A DNA stretch of 18,510 nucleotides, taken from positions 1 through 18,510 of the forward strand of contig CABUKD010000036.1 of assembly GCA_902492105.1 (NCBI GenBank), given 5' to 3'. Numbering within the stretch: the stretch's first letter is position 1; each line of letters starts with the position of its first letter. Positions 1 through 7,677 of the stretch are shown in pieces. Position numbers and translations under genes: made by a program. This DNA is from an uncultured Clostridium sp. Its GTDB lineage: Bacteria; Bacillota; Clostridia; TANB77; CAG-508. Under the pieces are notes generated by a model. That model had not been told where the DNA came from and did not search any database. It was given only the letters and a program-made list of their open reading frames with translations.

Positions 1-42
1 ACTCAAATTCTTAATTGCTTGCATTTCGTTTTTAGCTTGCAC
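1..42 (-). CDS. Start of an unidentified gene (partial, runs off the window)
   Basis: Only the first 14 codons are visible (VQAKNEMQAIKNLS, initiator read as Met). I chose the GTG at 42-40 because a very strong purine-rich site (AGGGGGGAG) lies four bases upstream. An in-frame ATG at 24-22 is a weaker alternative with no Shine-Dalgarno. The start overlaps the end of the preceding gene by 11 bases, as is common here, so it should belong to the same late transcript. Genes at this place in siphoviruses are usually small baseplate, XkdX-like or holin proteins, but nothing visible identifies this one. Confidence 0.5.
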   Translation of the reverse strand, partial: MQAKNEMQAIKNLS

Positions 43-478
43 TATACTCCCCCCTCACTACAAATTCTAAAGTTTCTTCAAAGTTTTCAAATCCTTCTAC
101 TCCTGCCATATCTAAGTCTCCGACCGTATCTAAGAACTGTATTGTGTTAGATACTTCGCCCGAATTTCCTATTTCGTTGTAGTCTGTACCTTTTTCTAAT
201 TTAGAACCACAATAAAACACTTCTAAACTATTGTTACCTACTTCATAGTAAACAGGCAGAGTATAGTTTGTATTTGCATTCACTGTTGACTCTAGTGTTA
301 CTGATGCTCGCTGTATGTTGATTGCTTCTTCTATGTTATCTTGCATTTTGTTTAAATTTTGAGCCTTTAAGGGGGTAGTTCCTTGCCACACTGCAGGAGT
401 TACTTGATAATTCTGTCCATTTATTGTGACGTATGCTTCTTGTGTTTTTATTCCATCTTCAAAAGGTATTTTTTTCAT
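32..478 (-). CDS. Putative baseplate / tail-fibre-associated protein (148 aa)
   Basis: The 148-residue product opens with a hydrophilic segment and then has the TPLKAQNLNKMQDNIEEAI stretch (about 36-54). Stretches of this kind (a T-P-L-x-A-x-N-L-N-K-M-Q core) recur near the N-termini of small proteins encoded after tail fibres in Firmicutes phages. The rest is beta-rich, with a NNSLEVFYCGSKL...GTDYNEIG segment resembling phage fibre and baseplate beta-sandwiches. The ATG follows AAGGAGG and overlaps the stop of the fibre gene in an ATGA junction, so the two are probably translationally coupled. The likely role is an accessory part of the distal tail or host-binding apparatus; this is inferred from position and motif, and no enzyme motif is visible. 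Confidence 0.6.
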   Translation of the reverse strand: MKKIPFEDGIKTQEAYVTINGQNYQVTPAVWQGTTPLKAQNLNKMQDNIEEAINIQRASVTLESTVNANTNYTLPVYYEVGNNSLEVFYCGSKLEKGTDYNEIGNSGEVSNTIQFLDTVGDLDMAGVEGFENFEETLEFVVRGEYSAS

Positions 479-2103
479 CTCTGTACCTCCTTCTCTAGTT
501 GTTCTATTTTATTTGCTAAATCTGTTATTAGCTTGTCCTTTTTTCTATCATTCTCTTGCAATTTTTCTATTAAGTCTTGTTGTTCTTGTATTGCCTTTGT
601 AGCTGTTGCAAGGATTGGTAACTCATTTATATAGTATCTTTCATTTTCCTTATTGTCTTTTTTTCTTATTAGTACAAAGTTTTTATCTATCTTTTCTAAT
701 TCTTGTGCTACATATCCAATATCATAATGTGTTCCATCTTTTTTCATTTCAAACTGTCTATGCTTTATTTGTTTTATCAAGTCTAATGCTTTAATGTTGC
801 TGTTTTTTATATTCTTTTTTATACGCTTATCTGATGAAATGTTATCAGCATAAATATTACCATCTATATCTACATTTCCATAAATATGAGCTGTTGAGTC
901 TAAATGTAAACTAAAAGCACTTGCTGTTATTAGAATATTAGCATCTTCAACATCTAAAGAACCATCATCTGTAAATAATAAGTATTTATTTGTTCCTATT
1001 TTAAAAGAATGTGTGCCTGCTTGATTTTTAAAAAAACTAATAACATTATTTAAAATACCAATTTGTTCATATCCTAAGTCGCTATTTGGATATATTGAAA
1101 ATAAAATATCACCAGTAGTTGTATCTTCAAAAACTAAACCATTTGCTATATCATCAACAAGCATTCTAACGTTTCCTGAAACAATTCCTCCCGAATTTAG
1201 TAATAAGTCGCAATAATTTAAAACTAATTGTCCACCAAAATTACCTGCACTTTGATTAGCTACTTGAAAATTTTTAATAAACAAAATTGGATAAAATTTT
1301 CCATCACTTTGTGTTGTTATTCCCCATGCCATACCATCTTGAATTGTTTCACCGTATACTCCTGGTACTGAGAAAGCAACATATTTTTGATTATCTACTG
1401 TCTTTACTCCTATTTCACCAAAGATGTTGTCTGAGCCATCATAAAAGTGTTGTCCTGTACTGTCATATACAATCAGTTTTTTATCATTCTCATCATAAAT
1501 TACCAGACTAGCCTTTCCTTCAATTCCTTCAAGTTGTAAATATTCGGAAATTTGGTTCCATGCCATTTGTAATGCTTCTGAATTTAATATTAATTGTGTT
1601 CCAAACTCATCTTCATCTACTTTTTGATTTACTTGAAGCATTATGGACTGAGCAGTTTGATATATTTCAGAGTTCATTTCTTCTGTTGTAGAATAGTTTT
1701 CTAACTTTTGATTAACCGTTAACTCAATGCTTTGTGCTGTTTGATTGATTGTACTATTCATCTCGTTTTTAGTAGCATATATATCATTAAAGTCATTTTT
1801 TATTAAATATTCTGCATAGAATTTGTTGCCCTGCATGTCCATTAAGTATATGTAATTGTCGCCTTCAAATAGTTCTATATTTACATTTTCTAACGGTTCT
1901 TTTACTTCTTGCTCTAATACACTTAATACGCCGTATTCTGAAAGTGATAATCTACGCATAACATAATCTTCATCTTTTGTTATAACTAAACTATCGTAGA
2001 CATCGCCTTTTACTCTTAATTCTTCTATATCTACTATATATTCTTTTTTTTCGCTTGAAGGATTAGAGCTAGGCTGTTTATCTACTATGATTTTATATTG
2101 CAT
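475..2103 (-). CDS. Tail fibre / minor structural protein with C-terminal S74 intramolecular chaperone
   Basis: The 542-residue product has a beta-rich N-terminal baseplate-attachment region (1-115). Two near-repeats of the form (N/E)(M)NS-x-I-x-QTAQSI-x-L-x-VNQK follow (about 112-165), as in many Firmicutes phage tail proteins and likely helical trimer stalks. A long beta-structured shaft comes next. Residues 423-542 form a Peptidase_S74 (endosialidase-type chaperone) domain: SSDKRIKKNI carries the expected Ser and Lys of the self-cleavage dyad, followed by GYVAQELEK and a terminal coiled coil (about 484-542). In this family the domain trimerises the fibre and then cleaves itself off. Its ATG shares an A with the TAA that closes the +1 frame of the preceding gene, which supports that +1 frame being the real one. 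The receptor cannot be inferred. Confidence 0.88.
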   Translation of the reverse strand: MQYKIIVDKQPSSNPSSEKKEYIVDIEELRVKGDVYDSLVITKDEDYVMRRLSLSEYGVLSVLEQEVKEPLENVNIELFEGDNYIYLMDMQGNKFYAEYLIKNDFNDIYATKNEMNSTINQTAQSIELTVNQKLENYSTTEEMNSEIYQTAQSIMLQVNQKVDEDEFGTQLILNSEALQMAWNQISEYLQLEGIEGKASLVIYDENDKKLIVYDSTGQHFYDGSDNIFGEIGVKTVDNQKYVAFSVPGVYGETIQDGMAWGITTQSDGKFYPILFIKNFQVANQSAGNFGGQLVLNYCDLLLNSGGIVSGNVRMLVDDIANGLVFEDTTTGDILFSIYPNSDLGYEQIGILNNVISFFKNQAGTHSFKIGTNKYLLFTDDGSLDVEDANILITASAFSLHLDSTAHIYGNVDIDGNIYADNISSDKRIKKNIKNSNIKALDLIKQIKHRQFEMKKDGTHYDIGYVAQELEKIDKNFVLIRKKDNKENERYYINELPILATATKAIQEQQDLIEKLQENDRKKDKLITDLANKIEQLEKEVQR

Positions 2104-2156
2104 TAAAACACCTCCTGATTAGGTTGTAGACTTTCTGACGGAAATACATTCTCTCC
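2103..2156 (-). other. +1-frame C-terminal extension of the tail-associated protein (frameshift at CGG 2155-2157)
   Basis: In zero frame the codons are TTT CCA CGG AGA. Skipping the C gives GGA GAG AAT GTA..., encoding 17 residues (GENVFPSESLQPNQEVF) and a TAA at 2105-2103 that shares its last base with the ATG of the fibre gene. The repeated N-x-F-P-S-E style fits the NLFP just before it and resembles C-termini of tail proteins in Firmicutes phages. The cause may be programmed frameshifting, a mutation or a sequencing error. The coincidence with the second CGG site in this window favours programming. Confidence 0.65.
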
Positions 2157-3480
2157 GTGGAAATAGATTACTTTCATATGTTTTATTTCCTTTTATCTCT
2201 AATTCTAATATCTCTGCCTGTCCTGCATCTTCTAAGTGTATTTCTGTTGTACCTTCAACTTCTCGTTTGTAAATTACTGTGTCTTGTACTTGCTGTTGTA
2301 TCTGGTCTACTGTTTGTTCTACTTGTGTTAATTTATTTTCAAATTCTCCTTGATTTTCTATTATTCCTGTTATTGTCTGCTCTTGTTTATTTACTATAAT
2401 TTCGGTTCTTTTTGCTATTTGTTCAGCACTTGCAACATTTTGATATTCTACTGTTGCTTTTGTTATACTCGGTGCTGACATTTCTGTTTCTAATCCATTT
2501 GGGCTTTTATTGTAGAATCTAAACAAAAAGCTATTATATGTATTGCCTTCAAAATCTACTATTTGTACATTGTCTAGACTTTCTAAATAAGGCAATCCCT
2601 GTCCTGTCATTTCGTAAGCCTTATACTCAAAACCTTTTACGGCATTAAAAATAGCAGTTATTAACTGCTGTCTTTTTGCTTCTGTATAAGCAAACGGATT
2701 ATCATTTATTACTAAGCTATTTTCTCCATGAAGCAATATACTTTGTTCATCTTTCATTACTACATTTTCGCCTTCAATATCGCTCATGCCTAAACTAACA
2801 AGGTTTATCGGATTTGTAGCTCTCTTTATTTCCGCTTCTGAGTAATCGCTTAAGTTAAATACTTTTCTTACTGTTCCTGTAGTTTTTGGCGTAATAAAAT
2901 AAAGTTTATCATCATTACGTACTTTTGCCACTGTTCCACTTATTTGGGCAATTGCACTTATTACTTGCCTTATTAGTGTCCCTGCTGGAAACTGATTACT
3001 ATCTACAATAAAATTCACATTAGGGAAATCTGTTGTTGCTAAAGTAATACCCGCCTTATTGCAAGCCTCTTGTGCTACCTGTCCTAATGTTATATTGTTA
3101 TTTGAATATTGTAAATCACTTGTGTACTCTATGTTAGTTTTTAACATATAATCCATAGCATTTATTGTAGCAATTTTTGTTGTGTCATTTATTTCTACAT
3201 CTTGTGTAATAAAAGTTCCTAAATCAATCCATTCAACTCCTGCAGATGTTTTTATTCCAGTAAAATACTTAAATTCTTTTTTCTCTAAATCTACGCTACT
3301 ATCTATTTCAAAGCTTAATGCTTTTGCTATTGCTGTACCAAAAATGTTGCCTTCTTCATAGCAATCATCATCTAGTTCTACGTTATTTATTGAATATTCT
3401 TCATCATCTAACACTATTTTGTCATACTGCGTTGTACTTTTTGAATAAGATTCCTTTATGGTGTCTGTTACATTAATCAT
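2119..3480 (-). CDS. Tail-associated / prophage tail endopeptidase-like protein, ends out of frame
   Basis: This 453-residue protein follows the distal tail gene with an ATGA overlap, the usual position of Tal/gp18-like tail-hub proteins. The N-terminal 350 residues look like the phage tail-hub beta domains. A coiled coil with Gln-rich heptads (about 360-405) and a short C-terminal tail follow. I see no catalytic peptidase motif. The annotated end is odd: after NLFP the frame reads CGG and then 11 non-family residues to a TAA at 2121-2119. Skipping the C of CGG (2155-2157) gives GENVFPSESLQPNQEVF, a continuation in the style of the NLFP motif. That frame ends in a TAA overlapping the next gene's ATG, for a 458-residue product. 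I regard the +1 product as the functional one. Confidence 0.8.
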   Translation of the reverse strand: MINVTDTIKESYSKSTTQYDKIVLDDEEYSINNVELDDDCYEEGNIFGTAIAKALSFEIDSSVDLEKKEFKYFTGIKTSAGVEWIDLGTFITQDVEINDTTKIATINAMDYMLKTNIEYTSDLQYSNNNITLGQVAQEACNKAGITLATTDFPNVNFIVDSNQFPAGTLIRQVISAIAQISGTVAKVRNDDKLYFITPKTTGTVRKVFNLSDYSEAEIKRATNPINLVSLGMSDIEGENVVMKDEQSILLHGENSLVINDNPFAYTEAKRQQLITAIFNAVKGFEYKAYEMTGQGLPYLESLDNVQIVDFEGNTYNSFLFRFYNKSPNGLETEMSAPSITKATVEYQNVASAEQIAKRTEIIVNKQEQTITGIIENQGEFENKLTQVEQTVDQIQQQVQDTVIYKREVEGTTEIHLEDAGQAEILELEIKGNKTYESNLFPRRECISVRKSTT

Positions 3481-3854
3481 TCAGACACCTCCCCACACTG
3501 TTCAAGTTCGACTTCAAATTCATCATATCTGTGATTTTTTGTAATAGACAATATAGACGTTTCAGGAAATGTTACGAAGAATTTTTTGCTAAGCATTTTT
3601 TGTTGCTTAGGAGAAAAATAAGAATATACATCTTCATTCTGCGAAAAATGAGATATGTATTCTTTATATGTATCTTTATTTAATTGACTAAATTTTACTT
3701 TTATACTTGTTTTTGGCATTCTTCCATAATTTCTTTTAATTGTACCATCTACCATAGTAACTTCTGAAATTATATCTGGTTCATCTTCTGTTATATTGTA
3801 GCCTCCGCTTAAAATATTTTTGAAGGTAAAATCTCCATGTTTTAATAAAACCAT
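3477..3854 (-). CDS. Distal tail protein-like (Dit position), 125 aa
   Basis: A short protein lies immediately after the tape measure gene and before the tail-associated protein, the position of Dit/distal tail proteins (SPP1 gp19.1 type). The 125-residue sequence is beta-rich with a conserved-looking start (LLKHGDFTFKNI) and a central YGRMPKTSIKVKFSQL segment, consistent with a tail-hub ring fold. It is shorter than full Dit proteins (about 230-250 aa), so it would be an N-terminal-domain-only or minimal form. AGGAGGAAACA precedes the ATG, and the stop overlaps the next start (ATGA). The assignment rests on synteny and secondary-structure impression rather than a diagnostic motif. Confidence 0.6.
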   Translation of the reverse strand: MVLLKHGDFTFKNILSGGYNITEDEPDIISEVTMVDGTIKRNYGRMPKTSIKVKFSQLNKDTYKEYISHFSQNEDVYSYFSPKQQKMLSKKFFVTFPETSILSITKNHRYDEFEVELEQCGEVSE

Positions 3855-3863
3855 TGTTTCCTC

Positions 3864-5711
3864 CTAATAACTATACTGTAACTTCATTCTTGCATTTACT
3901 TTATTTGTTTCTCTTGCAATTACCTTACTGTCTAGTCTTGTTGTATTGTTTACTACTATTTCTTTGTTATCATCAATGCTTTGTAATGTAGCTTGTCTAT
4001 TATCTTCATTTTGAACCTTAATTTGTTGTGAATTTGTTAAATCTGCTGTCATCTTTGCATTCTCATGTTCAACTGCTTTTTTCATTTCTTTATAAACATT
4101 GTCTAAACTTTCATCAAATCCTTTTCCAATACCTTCTCCAAGCATTACACCAATTTCGTCTTCAAAAACTTTTGATGGAGAGTGAATGCCGAAAAATGAT
4201 TTAATATTGTCTAGCAAATCGTTACACCAACCGGATACTTTATTCCAAAGCCAACTCGCAGCATCTTTAATTCCATTCCACAAACCTTGTACTAATTCAA
4301 GTCCTGCCTTACCCATTTCTGCTACTTTATTTACAAGACCTTCAAAAATTGTACCTTTAAAAAACTCTTGTACTTTTGATAACATTTTGTTCCAAAAGCT
4401 AAATAAGCCTTCAATTAAAGATTGTACTAATTTAACGGCTACTTGTGGAATTTTAACAACTATCAGTTCAATTAATTTAGTAGCTATTTTTACGATTAAT
4501 TCTGGCAATCTAGCAATTAAATCAGGCAAGGCATTAAAGATTCCTTCAATTAAAGCAATAATTAATTCTATACCTGCATCAATAATCATATCTATGTTGT
4601 CTAATAACGTTTCCACTAAAGTTATAATGCAGTTAATTGCCATTGGAATTAACTCAGGCAACATTTGTGCTATTCCTTTTATTAATTCTGTTAGCATAGT
4701 AATTCCCATCTGCAGAATTTGTGGTAAGTTATCTAACAGTCCTTGTAATAAGGTTTGTATTATTGTTATTGCCGTCTGTATTATTTGTGGCATGTTATTT
4801 TGTATGCCTGTTATAATTTTATTTAAAATATCTCCTCCTAGAGCCATAAACTCTGGAAGAGATTCTGTAATGCTAGTAATTATGTCTGGAATTGCTTCTC
4901 CAACTATTCTAACTACATTTGCTACAACATCTGTAGCAGTATCAACAACTTGACTTAAATCTCCTGATCCACTTAAGAAATTTTCCCATGAGGCTTGCAT
5001 AGAAGCCATACTTCCTTGTAGTGTTTCGGCAGCTTCTTTTGCAGTTGTTCCTGTTATTCCTAGTTCTCCTTGAATGACATGTATTGCATTATATACATCA
5101 CTCAAGTTGCTAATATCATACTTTACACCTGTTAACTTTTGGGCATCTGCAAGAAGTCTTTCCATTTCGCTTTTAGTTCCACCGTAGCCTAACTTAAGGT
5201 TGTCCAGCATAGTGTAATTTTGCTTTGCAAAACCTTGATATGCCCATTGTATGCTTTCCATTGAAGTACCCATTTTATTTGCGTTATCCGACATATCTGT
5301 AATAGCCATATCTGTTACTTCTGCCGCTTTTGCAGTATCTTTTCCTAAGCTCTGTAATAAGCTCGCCGCAAAACTTGTTGCCGTACTCATATACTCTGTC
5401 GCAGACATTCCTGCAGTTTTGTAAGCATTGTTGGCATTTTTTATAACTTCTTCACTGGCATCGCCTAATTCATTAGCAAAAAGAGTTTGAATACCACCAA
5501 TTTGTTGTTCTAATTCTCCTCTTGCATTAACACTAGCTGTGACCAATCCTGCAAAAGCTGTTGCTACTGTTCCTATCGCTACTGCCGTTCCTTTTAAGGC
5601 TGTACTCGCTACACTGCCTAATTTTGAGAAACTACCATTAAGGTTTTTGACTCCTTTTTCTACACCATCTGTATTAAGCTTACTATCAATTGTAACTGAA
5701 CCATCCGACAT
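3864..5711 (-). CDS. Tail tape measure protein (short, 615 aa)
   Basis: The N-terminal 250 residues have the phage tape-measure core typical of the TP901/PhageMin_Tail group: a hydrophobic helix at about 41-62, then ...GELEQQIGGIQTLF... and MSATEYMSTATSFAASLLQSLG. Residues 265-440 are amphipathic Leu/Ile-rich repeats (LP-x-x-I...GI...LI-x-GI), probably the helical rod and membrane-active segment. Near residues 505-530 is the FGIHSPSKVFEDEIG motif common to Firmicutes tape measures. No lysozyme or peptidase domain is present. At about 0.15 nm per residue the tail would be near 90 nm. The ATG follows AAAGGA with an eight-base spacer, 32 bases after the small zinc-ribbon gene. Confidence 0.93.
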   Translation of the reverse strand: MSDGSVTIDSKLNTDGVEKGVKNLNGSFSKLGSVASTALKGTAVAIGTVATAFAGLVTASVNARGELEQQIGGIQTLFANELGDASEEVIKNANNAYKTAGMSATEYMSTATSFAASLLQSLGKDTAKAAEVTDMAITDMSDNANKMGTSMESIQWAYQGFAKQNYTMLDNLKLGYGGTKSEMERLLADAQKLTGVKYDISNLSDVYNAIHVIQGELGITGTTAKEAAETLQGSMASMQASWENFLSGSGDLSQVVDTATDVVANVVRIVGEAIPDIITSITESLPEFMALGGDILNKIITGIQNNMPQIIQTAITIIQTLLQGLLDNLPQILQMGITMLTELIKGIAQMLPELIPMAINCIITLVETLLDNIDMIIDAGIELIIALIEGIFNALPDLIARLPELIVKIATKLIELIVVKIPQVAVKLVQSLIEGLFSFWNKMLSKVQEFFKGTIFEGLVNKVAEMGKAGLELVQGLWNGIKDAASWLWNKVSGWCNDLLDNIKSFFGIHSPSKVFEDEIGVMLGEGIGKGFDESLDNVYKEMKKAVEHENAKMTADLTNSQQIKVQNEDNRQATLQSIDDNKEIVVNNTTRLDSKVIARETNKVNARMKLQYSY

Positions 5712-5743
5712 AGTTTTTTCCTTTCTAGTCAGGCTCGTAAGGC

Positions 5744-5887
5744 TCAGTTTAAAGACTTGTTATTTACTTTTATTTCTACTTCCTGTCCACATTTTTTACA
5801 CAATAAAAAGATGCCTTTTGAATAGGCACCATCTTCATATTTTATAAGTTTTTTATTACAATTTGGACATCTATACCATGTTTTCAT
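5744..5887 (-). CDS. Com / Cys-rich KTR-like zinc ribbon, 47 aa
   Basis: This small gene is easily overlooked. Its product has two CxxC pairs, C7/C10 (CPNC) and C30/C33 (CKKC), separated by 19 residues, followed by a basic and acidic tail (GQEVEIKV). The pattern W-x-x-CPxC...G-x-F-L-x-C-x-x-C resembles the cysteine-rich KTR proteins of Firmicutes and the Com zinc-ribbon family, whose phage Mu founder is an RNA-binding translational activator of mom. The ATG has AAAGGG upstream. It lies just downstream of the moron terminator and directly before the tape measure gene. RNA binding here is only a family inference, and no mom-like gene is visible. Confidence 0.72.
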   Translation of the reverse strand: MKTWYRCPNCNKKLIKYEDGAYSKGIFLLCKKCGQEVEIKVNNKSLN

Positions 5888-5903
5888 ATTCCCTTTCTAA
5901 TAT

Positions 5904-5935
5904 AAAAAAGAGTTAAACTATAGTGAGTTTAACTC
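5904..5935 (-). terminator. Intrinsic terminator closing the moron unit
   Basis: A perfect 10-bp stem (5910-5919 with 5926-5935, six-base loop) begins on the stop codon of the DUF2085 gene and is followed on the minus strand by six U residues. The stem is AT-rich, so readthrough of the late phage transcript, by partial leak or antitermination, must occur for the tape measure to be made. Confidence 0.75.
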
Positions 5936-6302
5936 AGAAAATTTTTAATAATTCAAATAATTTTATTGCTATGTAATAATATATAGTTATTACTGCAAAT
6001 CCTCCTAATATTCCAGTTATAAACCTTCTTATATTATTTGATTCTAAAATTTCAATATATTGAATAAACCAATCAAATCCCATGATTAAAAGAAATAGTA
6101 TAGCTGTAATTAAGCTTACCTTTATATTAAATATTAATAATATTATACAAACAATTTGTCCTATTGCTACTCCTGTACATCTTGCACAGAGTGGAAAAAT
6201 ATATCCTTTCATTTTGAAACATCTTTCTGGGATTTGATGACAACCACTCGCTTCTCCAATTTTATTAAAAGCCTTTAAAAACGGAAACCACAATTTTGAC
6301 AT
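5934..6302 (-). CDS. DUF2085-family small membrane protein (moron gene 2)
   Basis: The 122-residue product has the DUF2085 signature near its N-terminus: CHQIPERCF (C21, H22, C28), then FPLCARCTG (C39, C42) leading into the first membrane helix. At least three hydrophobic segments follow (about 44-60, 62-76 and 94-115), with a conserved-looking Asp (D77, MGFDWFIQ) between helices. DUF2085 proteins are found in bacteria and archaea and their function is unknown; the Cys/His cluster suggests metal binding at the membrane. The start overlaps the zinc-ribbon gene by 28 bases. It is not a phage structural protein, and its location inside the tail module marks it as a moron expressed for the host cell. 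A terminator begins at its stop. Confidence 0.82.
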   Translation of the reverse strand: MSKLWFPFLKAFNKIGEASGCHQIPERCFKMKGYIFPLCARCTGVAIGQIVCIILLIFNIKVSLITAILFLLIMGFDWFIQYIEILESNNIRRFITGILGGFAVITIYYYIAIKLFELLKIF

Positions 6303-6607
6303 ACTCTTACTACCTCAGTTTGTGTCGTTGTTTTATTTTTTCCTTTTCCCATTCCGCATAATCCACATAATACACCAATCCAACCAAAAAGAATAAAGCC
6401 TAAACATGACTTTCCAGCCCCAAATCCTTTTGTTTTTCCTTCAGTGTTAGTAGTAGTGATTGGAGTAAAAACTATATTTCCGCTTCCGCAGTTAGGGCAT
6501 TTAACGCCATTATTAGCAGTTTGTACGTTTGATATTAAGCTTGCTCCACATTTATTACAGAATTTTTGTCCATTTTCCACTTGGCTTCCACATTTATTAC
6601 AAAACAT
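6275..6607 (-). CDS. Double zinc-ribbon protein with glycine-rich hydrophobic segment (moron gene 1)
   Basis: The 110-residue product carries an N-terminal zinc ribbon (FCNKCGSQV...FCNKCGASL; C3, C6, C17, C20) and a second ribbon split across the chain: C37/C40 (CPNCGSGN) and C103/C106 (CQNCGFRF). Between the halves of the second ribbon lies a Gly-rich hydrophobic segment (about 67-86) that could sit in the membrane. Host proteins of this zinc-ribbon-plus-hydrophobic type are common in Firmicutes; their roles are mostly unknown. AAGGAGG lies 12 bases before the ATG, a rather long spacer. The gene has its own promoter and overlaps the DUF2085 gene, so the pair is one unit. Confidence 0.75.
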   Translation of the reverse strand: MFCNKCGSQVENGQKFCNKCGASLISNVQTANNGVKCPNCGSGNIVFTPITTTNTEGKTKGFGAGKSCLGFILFGWIGVLCGLCGMGKGKNKTTTQTEVVRVCQNCGFRF

Positions 6608-6642
6608 ATATAATACTATCCTCCTTTTATTTTACTAAAAAG

Positions 6643-6671
6643 AGTATAATACAATATTCGTCATTTTTCAA
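6643..6671 (-). promoter_or_regulatory. Sigma-A-type promoter driving the moron unit
   Basis: On the minus strand TTGAAA (6671-6666) and TATACT (6648-6643) are separated by exactly 17 bases, five of six matches to each consensus box. The expected start of transcription is near 6636. It sits in the 79-base gap between the Gp15-like gene and the zinc-ribbon gene. It is the best promoter I found in the window. Confidence 0.75.
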
Positions 6672-6686
6672 CTATTTTGTTAAATT

Positions 6687-7268
6687 TTATGAAAATGCTT
6701 CTGCAAAATCATTTTCTTTTTGTTCTTCTGTTCTCATATCAGGAAGTGCATATAGTTTTTTCATTTTTTCATAATGTTTTTTCATGTCTTTATCTTTTAT
6801 TTTAGATGTATTCATGCTTCTATATCCCATGATTTTAGAAAACTGTGTATTTTCATTTAAACTACTAAACAATGCTCTAAATTTCCACCAATGCAAATAT
6901 CTAATACTGTTTAAATCCATGTTATACTGTTCTAAAAAGGCACTATATATGTATTCTGCATCAAATTCATAGCTATAAATTTGCTTTTCTTTACTATTAT
7001 CTTTTTTTACTTTTTCGTCGACATTTTCTTTTTCTATTTTTCCGCCTTTATAAAACCATAATAAATCATCTACTGCAACTTGAATATCATTAATCTGACT
7101 AGTATCATAATAATATAAATTAAGAGCAAGCATTAATTTATCTCTTTCTTTAACTGAATTGTCTTGCATTAATAATTCAAATTTTATACTTTCTCTAAAA
7201 TCAGTTCTTATTTTTAATTTGTGTGGGGTATAAATTGGTAATCTATTCAATAATAAATTATAATACAT
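6687..7268 (-). CDS. Gp15-family tail assembly protein
   Basis: The 193-residue product matches the bacteriophage Gp15 family in layout. It begins with short N-terminal strands (NRLPIYTPHKLKIRTDFR), continues with a helix starting at RDKLMLALNLYY, has a low-complexity Lys/Glu linker (about 95-115), then FDAEYIYSAFLEQYNMDL and the hallmark LHWWKFRALFSSL (about 142-154), ending in a basic helix. In this phage group it follows the tail assembly chaperone and precedes the tape measure, so it probably helps fold or load the tape measure. Its ATG overlaps the previous stop (TAATG), with AAAGGTAGG upstream as Shine-Dalgarno. The two-gene moron now separates it from the tape measure. Confidence 0.85.
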   Translation of the reverse strand: MYYNLLLNRLPIYTPHKLKIRTDFRESIKFELLMQDNSVKERDKLMLALNLYYYDTSQINDIQVAVDDLLWFYKGGKIEKENVDEKVKKDNSKEKQIYSYEFDAEYIYSAFLEQYNMDLNSIRYLHWWKFRALFSSLNENTQFSKIMGYRSMNTSKIKDKDMKKHYEKMKKLYALPDMRTEEQKENDFAEAFS

Positions 7269-7648
7269 TATTTCCTACCTTTAAATTTGTTATATCTTCT
7301 TTGTTCACGATTTGGCATATATTTTGAACGATATTCTATATTGTCATACATATTTTTAAATCCTTCTGATTGTTTTACTTTTTCATTAACAATATCCGTA
7401 AAAATATCCATGTGTTCTTTTAAATCCTTTTTACCCTTGAATAATTTTTCTGATGTTTTTTCGCCAAAAACTCCATCAAAGAACTCTTCTATAATTTTAC
7501 ACTCTGCTCTAATAGCATCTGAGATGTTCATTTCTTTTTTGTTATAGCTTTCTGCTTTTTCTTTTACTTTTTTAGCTTCATTTTCAAATCTTTCTAAGTC
7601 GTCAGCATCAGTAAAACTAAAATCTACTTCTATATCTTTTAATTTCAT
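7268..7648 (-). CDS. Tail assembly chaperone (gpG-like), 126 aa
   Basis: An acidic and basic helical protein of 126 residues lies between the tail tube gene and the Gp15 gene, the place of the tail assembly chaperone. I start it at the ATG at 7648, not the ATG at 7660: GGAGG lies five bases before 7648 and would overlap the upstream ATG codon itself. The sequence begins MKLKDIEVDFSFTDADDLE and ends with a very basic tail (NREQRRYNKFKGRK). I searched for a slippery heptamer that could produce a gpG-gpGT fusion. AAATTTA occurs near the end but is in the wrong phase for a -1 slip, and the TAATG junction suggests reinitiation instead. Confidence 0.75.
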   Translation of the reverse strand: MKLKDIEVDFSFTDADDLERFENEAKKVKEKAESYNKKEMNISDAIRAECKIIEEFFDGVFGEKTSEKLFKGKKDLKEHMDIFTDIVNEKVKQSEGFKNMYDNIEYRSKYMPNREQRRYNKFKGRK

Positions 7649-7677
7649 AATTTCCTCCATAAAATTAGAGTAGAGGC

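Noticed and set aside
4186..4953. Plus-strand open frame of 255 codons inside the tape measure gene
   Set aside because: It is an antisense shadow of the repetitive Leu/Ile-rich tape measure sequence, with no ribosome binding site and low-complexity Ile/Ser/Asn composition.
7266..7300. Programmed -1 frameshift between tail assembly chaperone and Gp15 gene
   Set aside because: AAATTTA occurs but in the wrong phase for a -1 slip, and the Gp15 gene has its own Shine-Dalgarno and a TAATG overlap.
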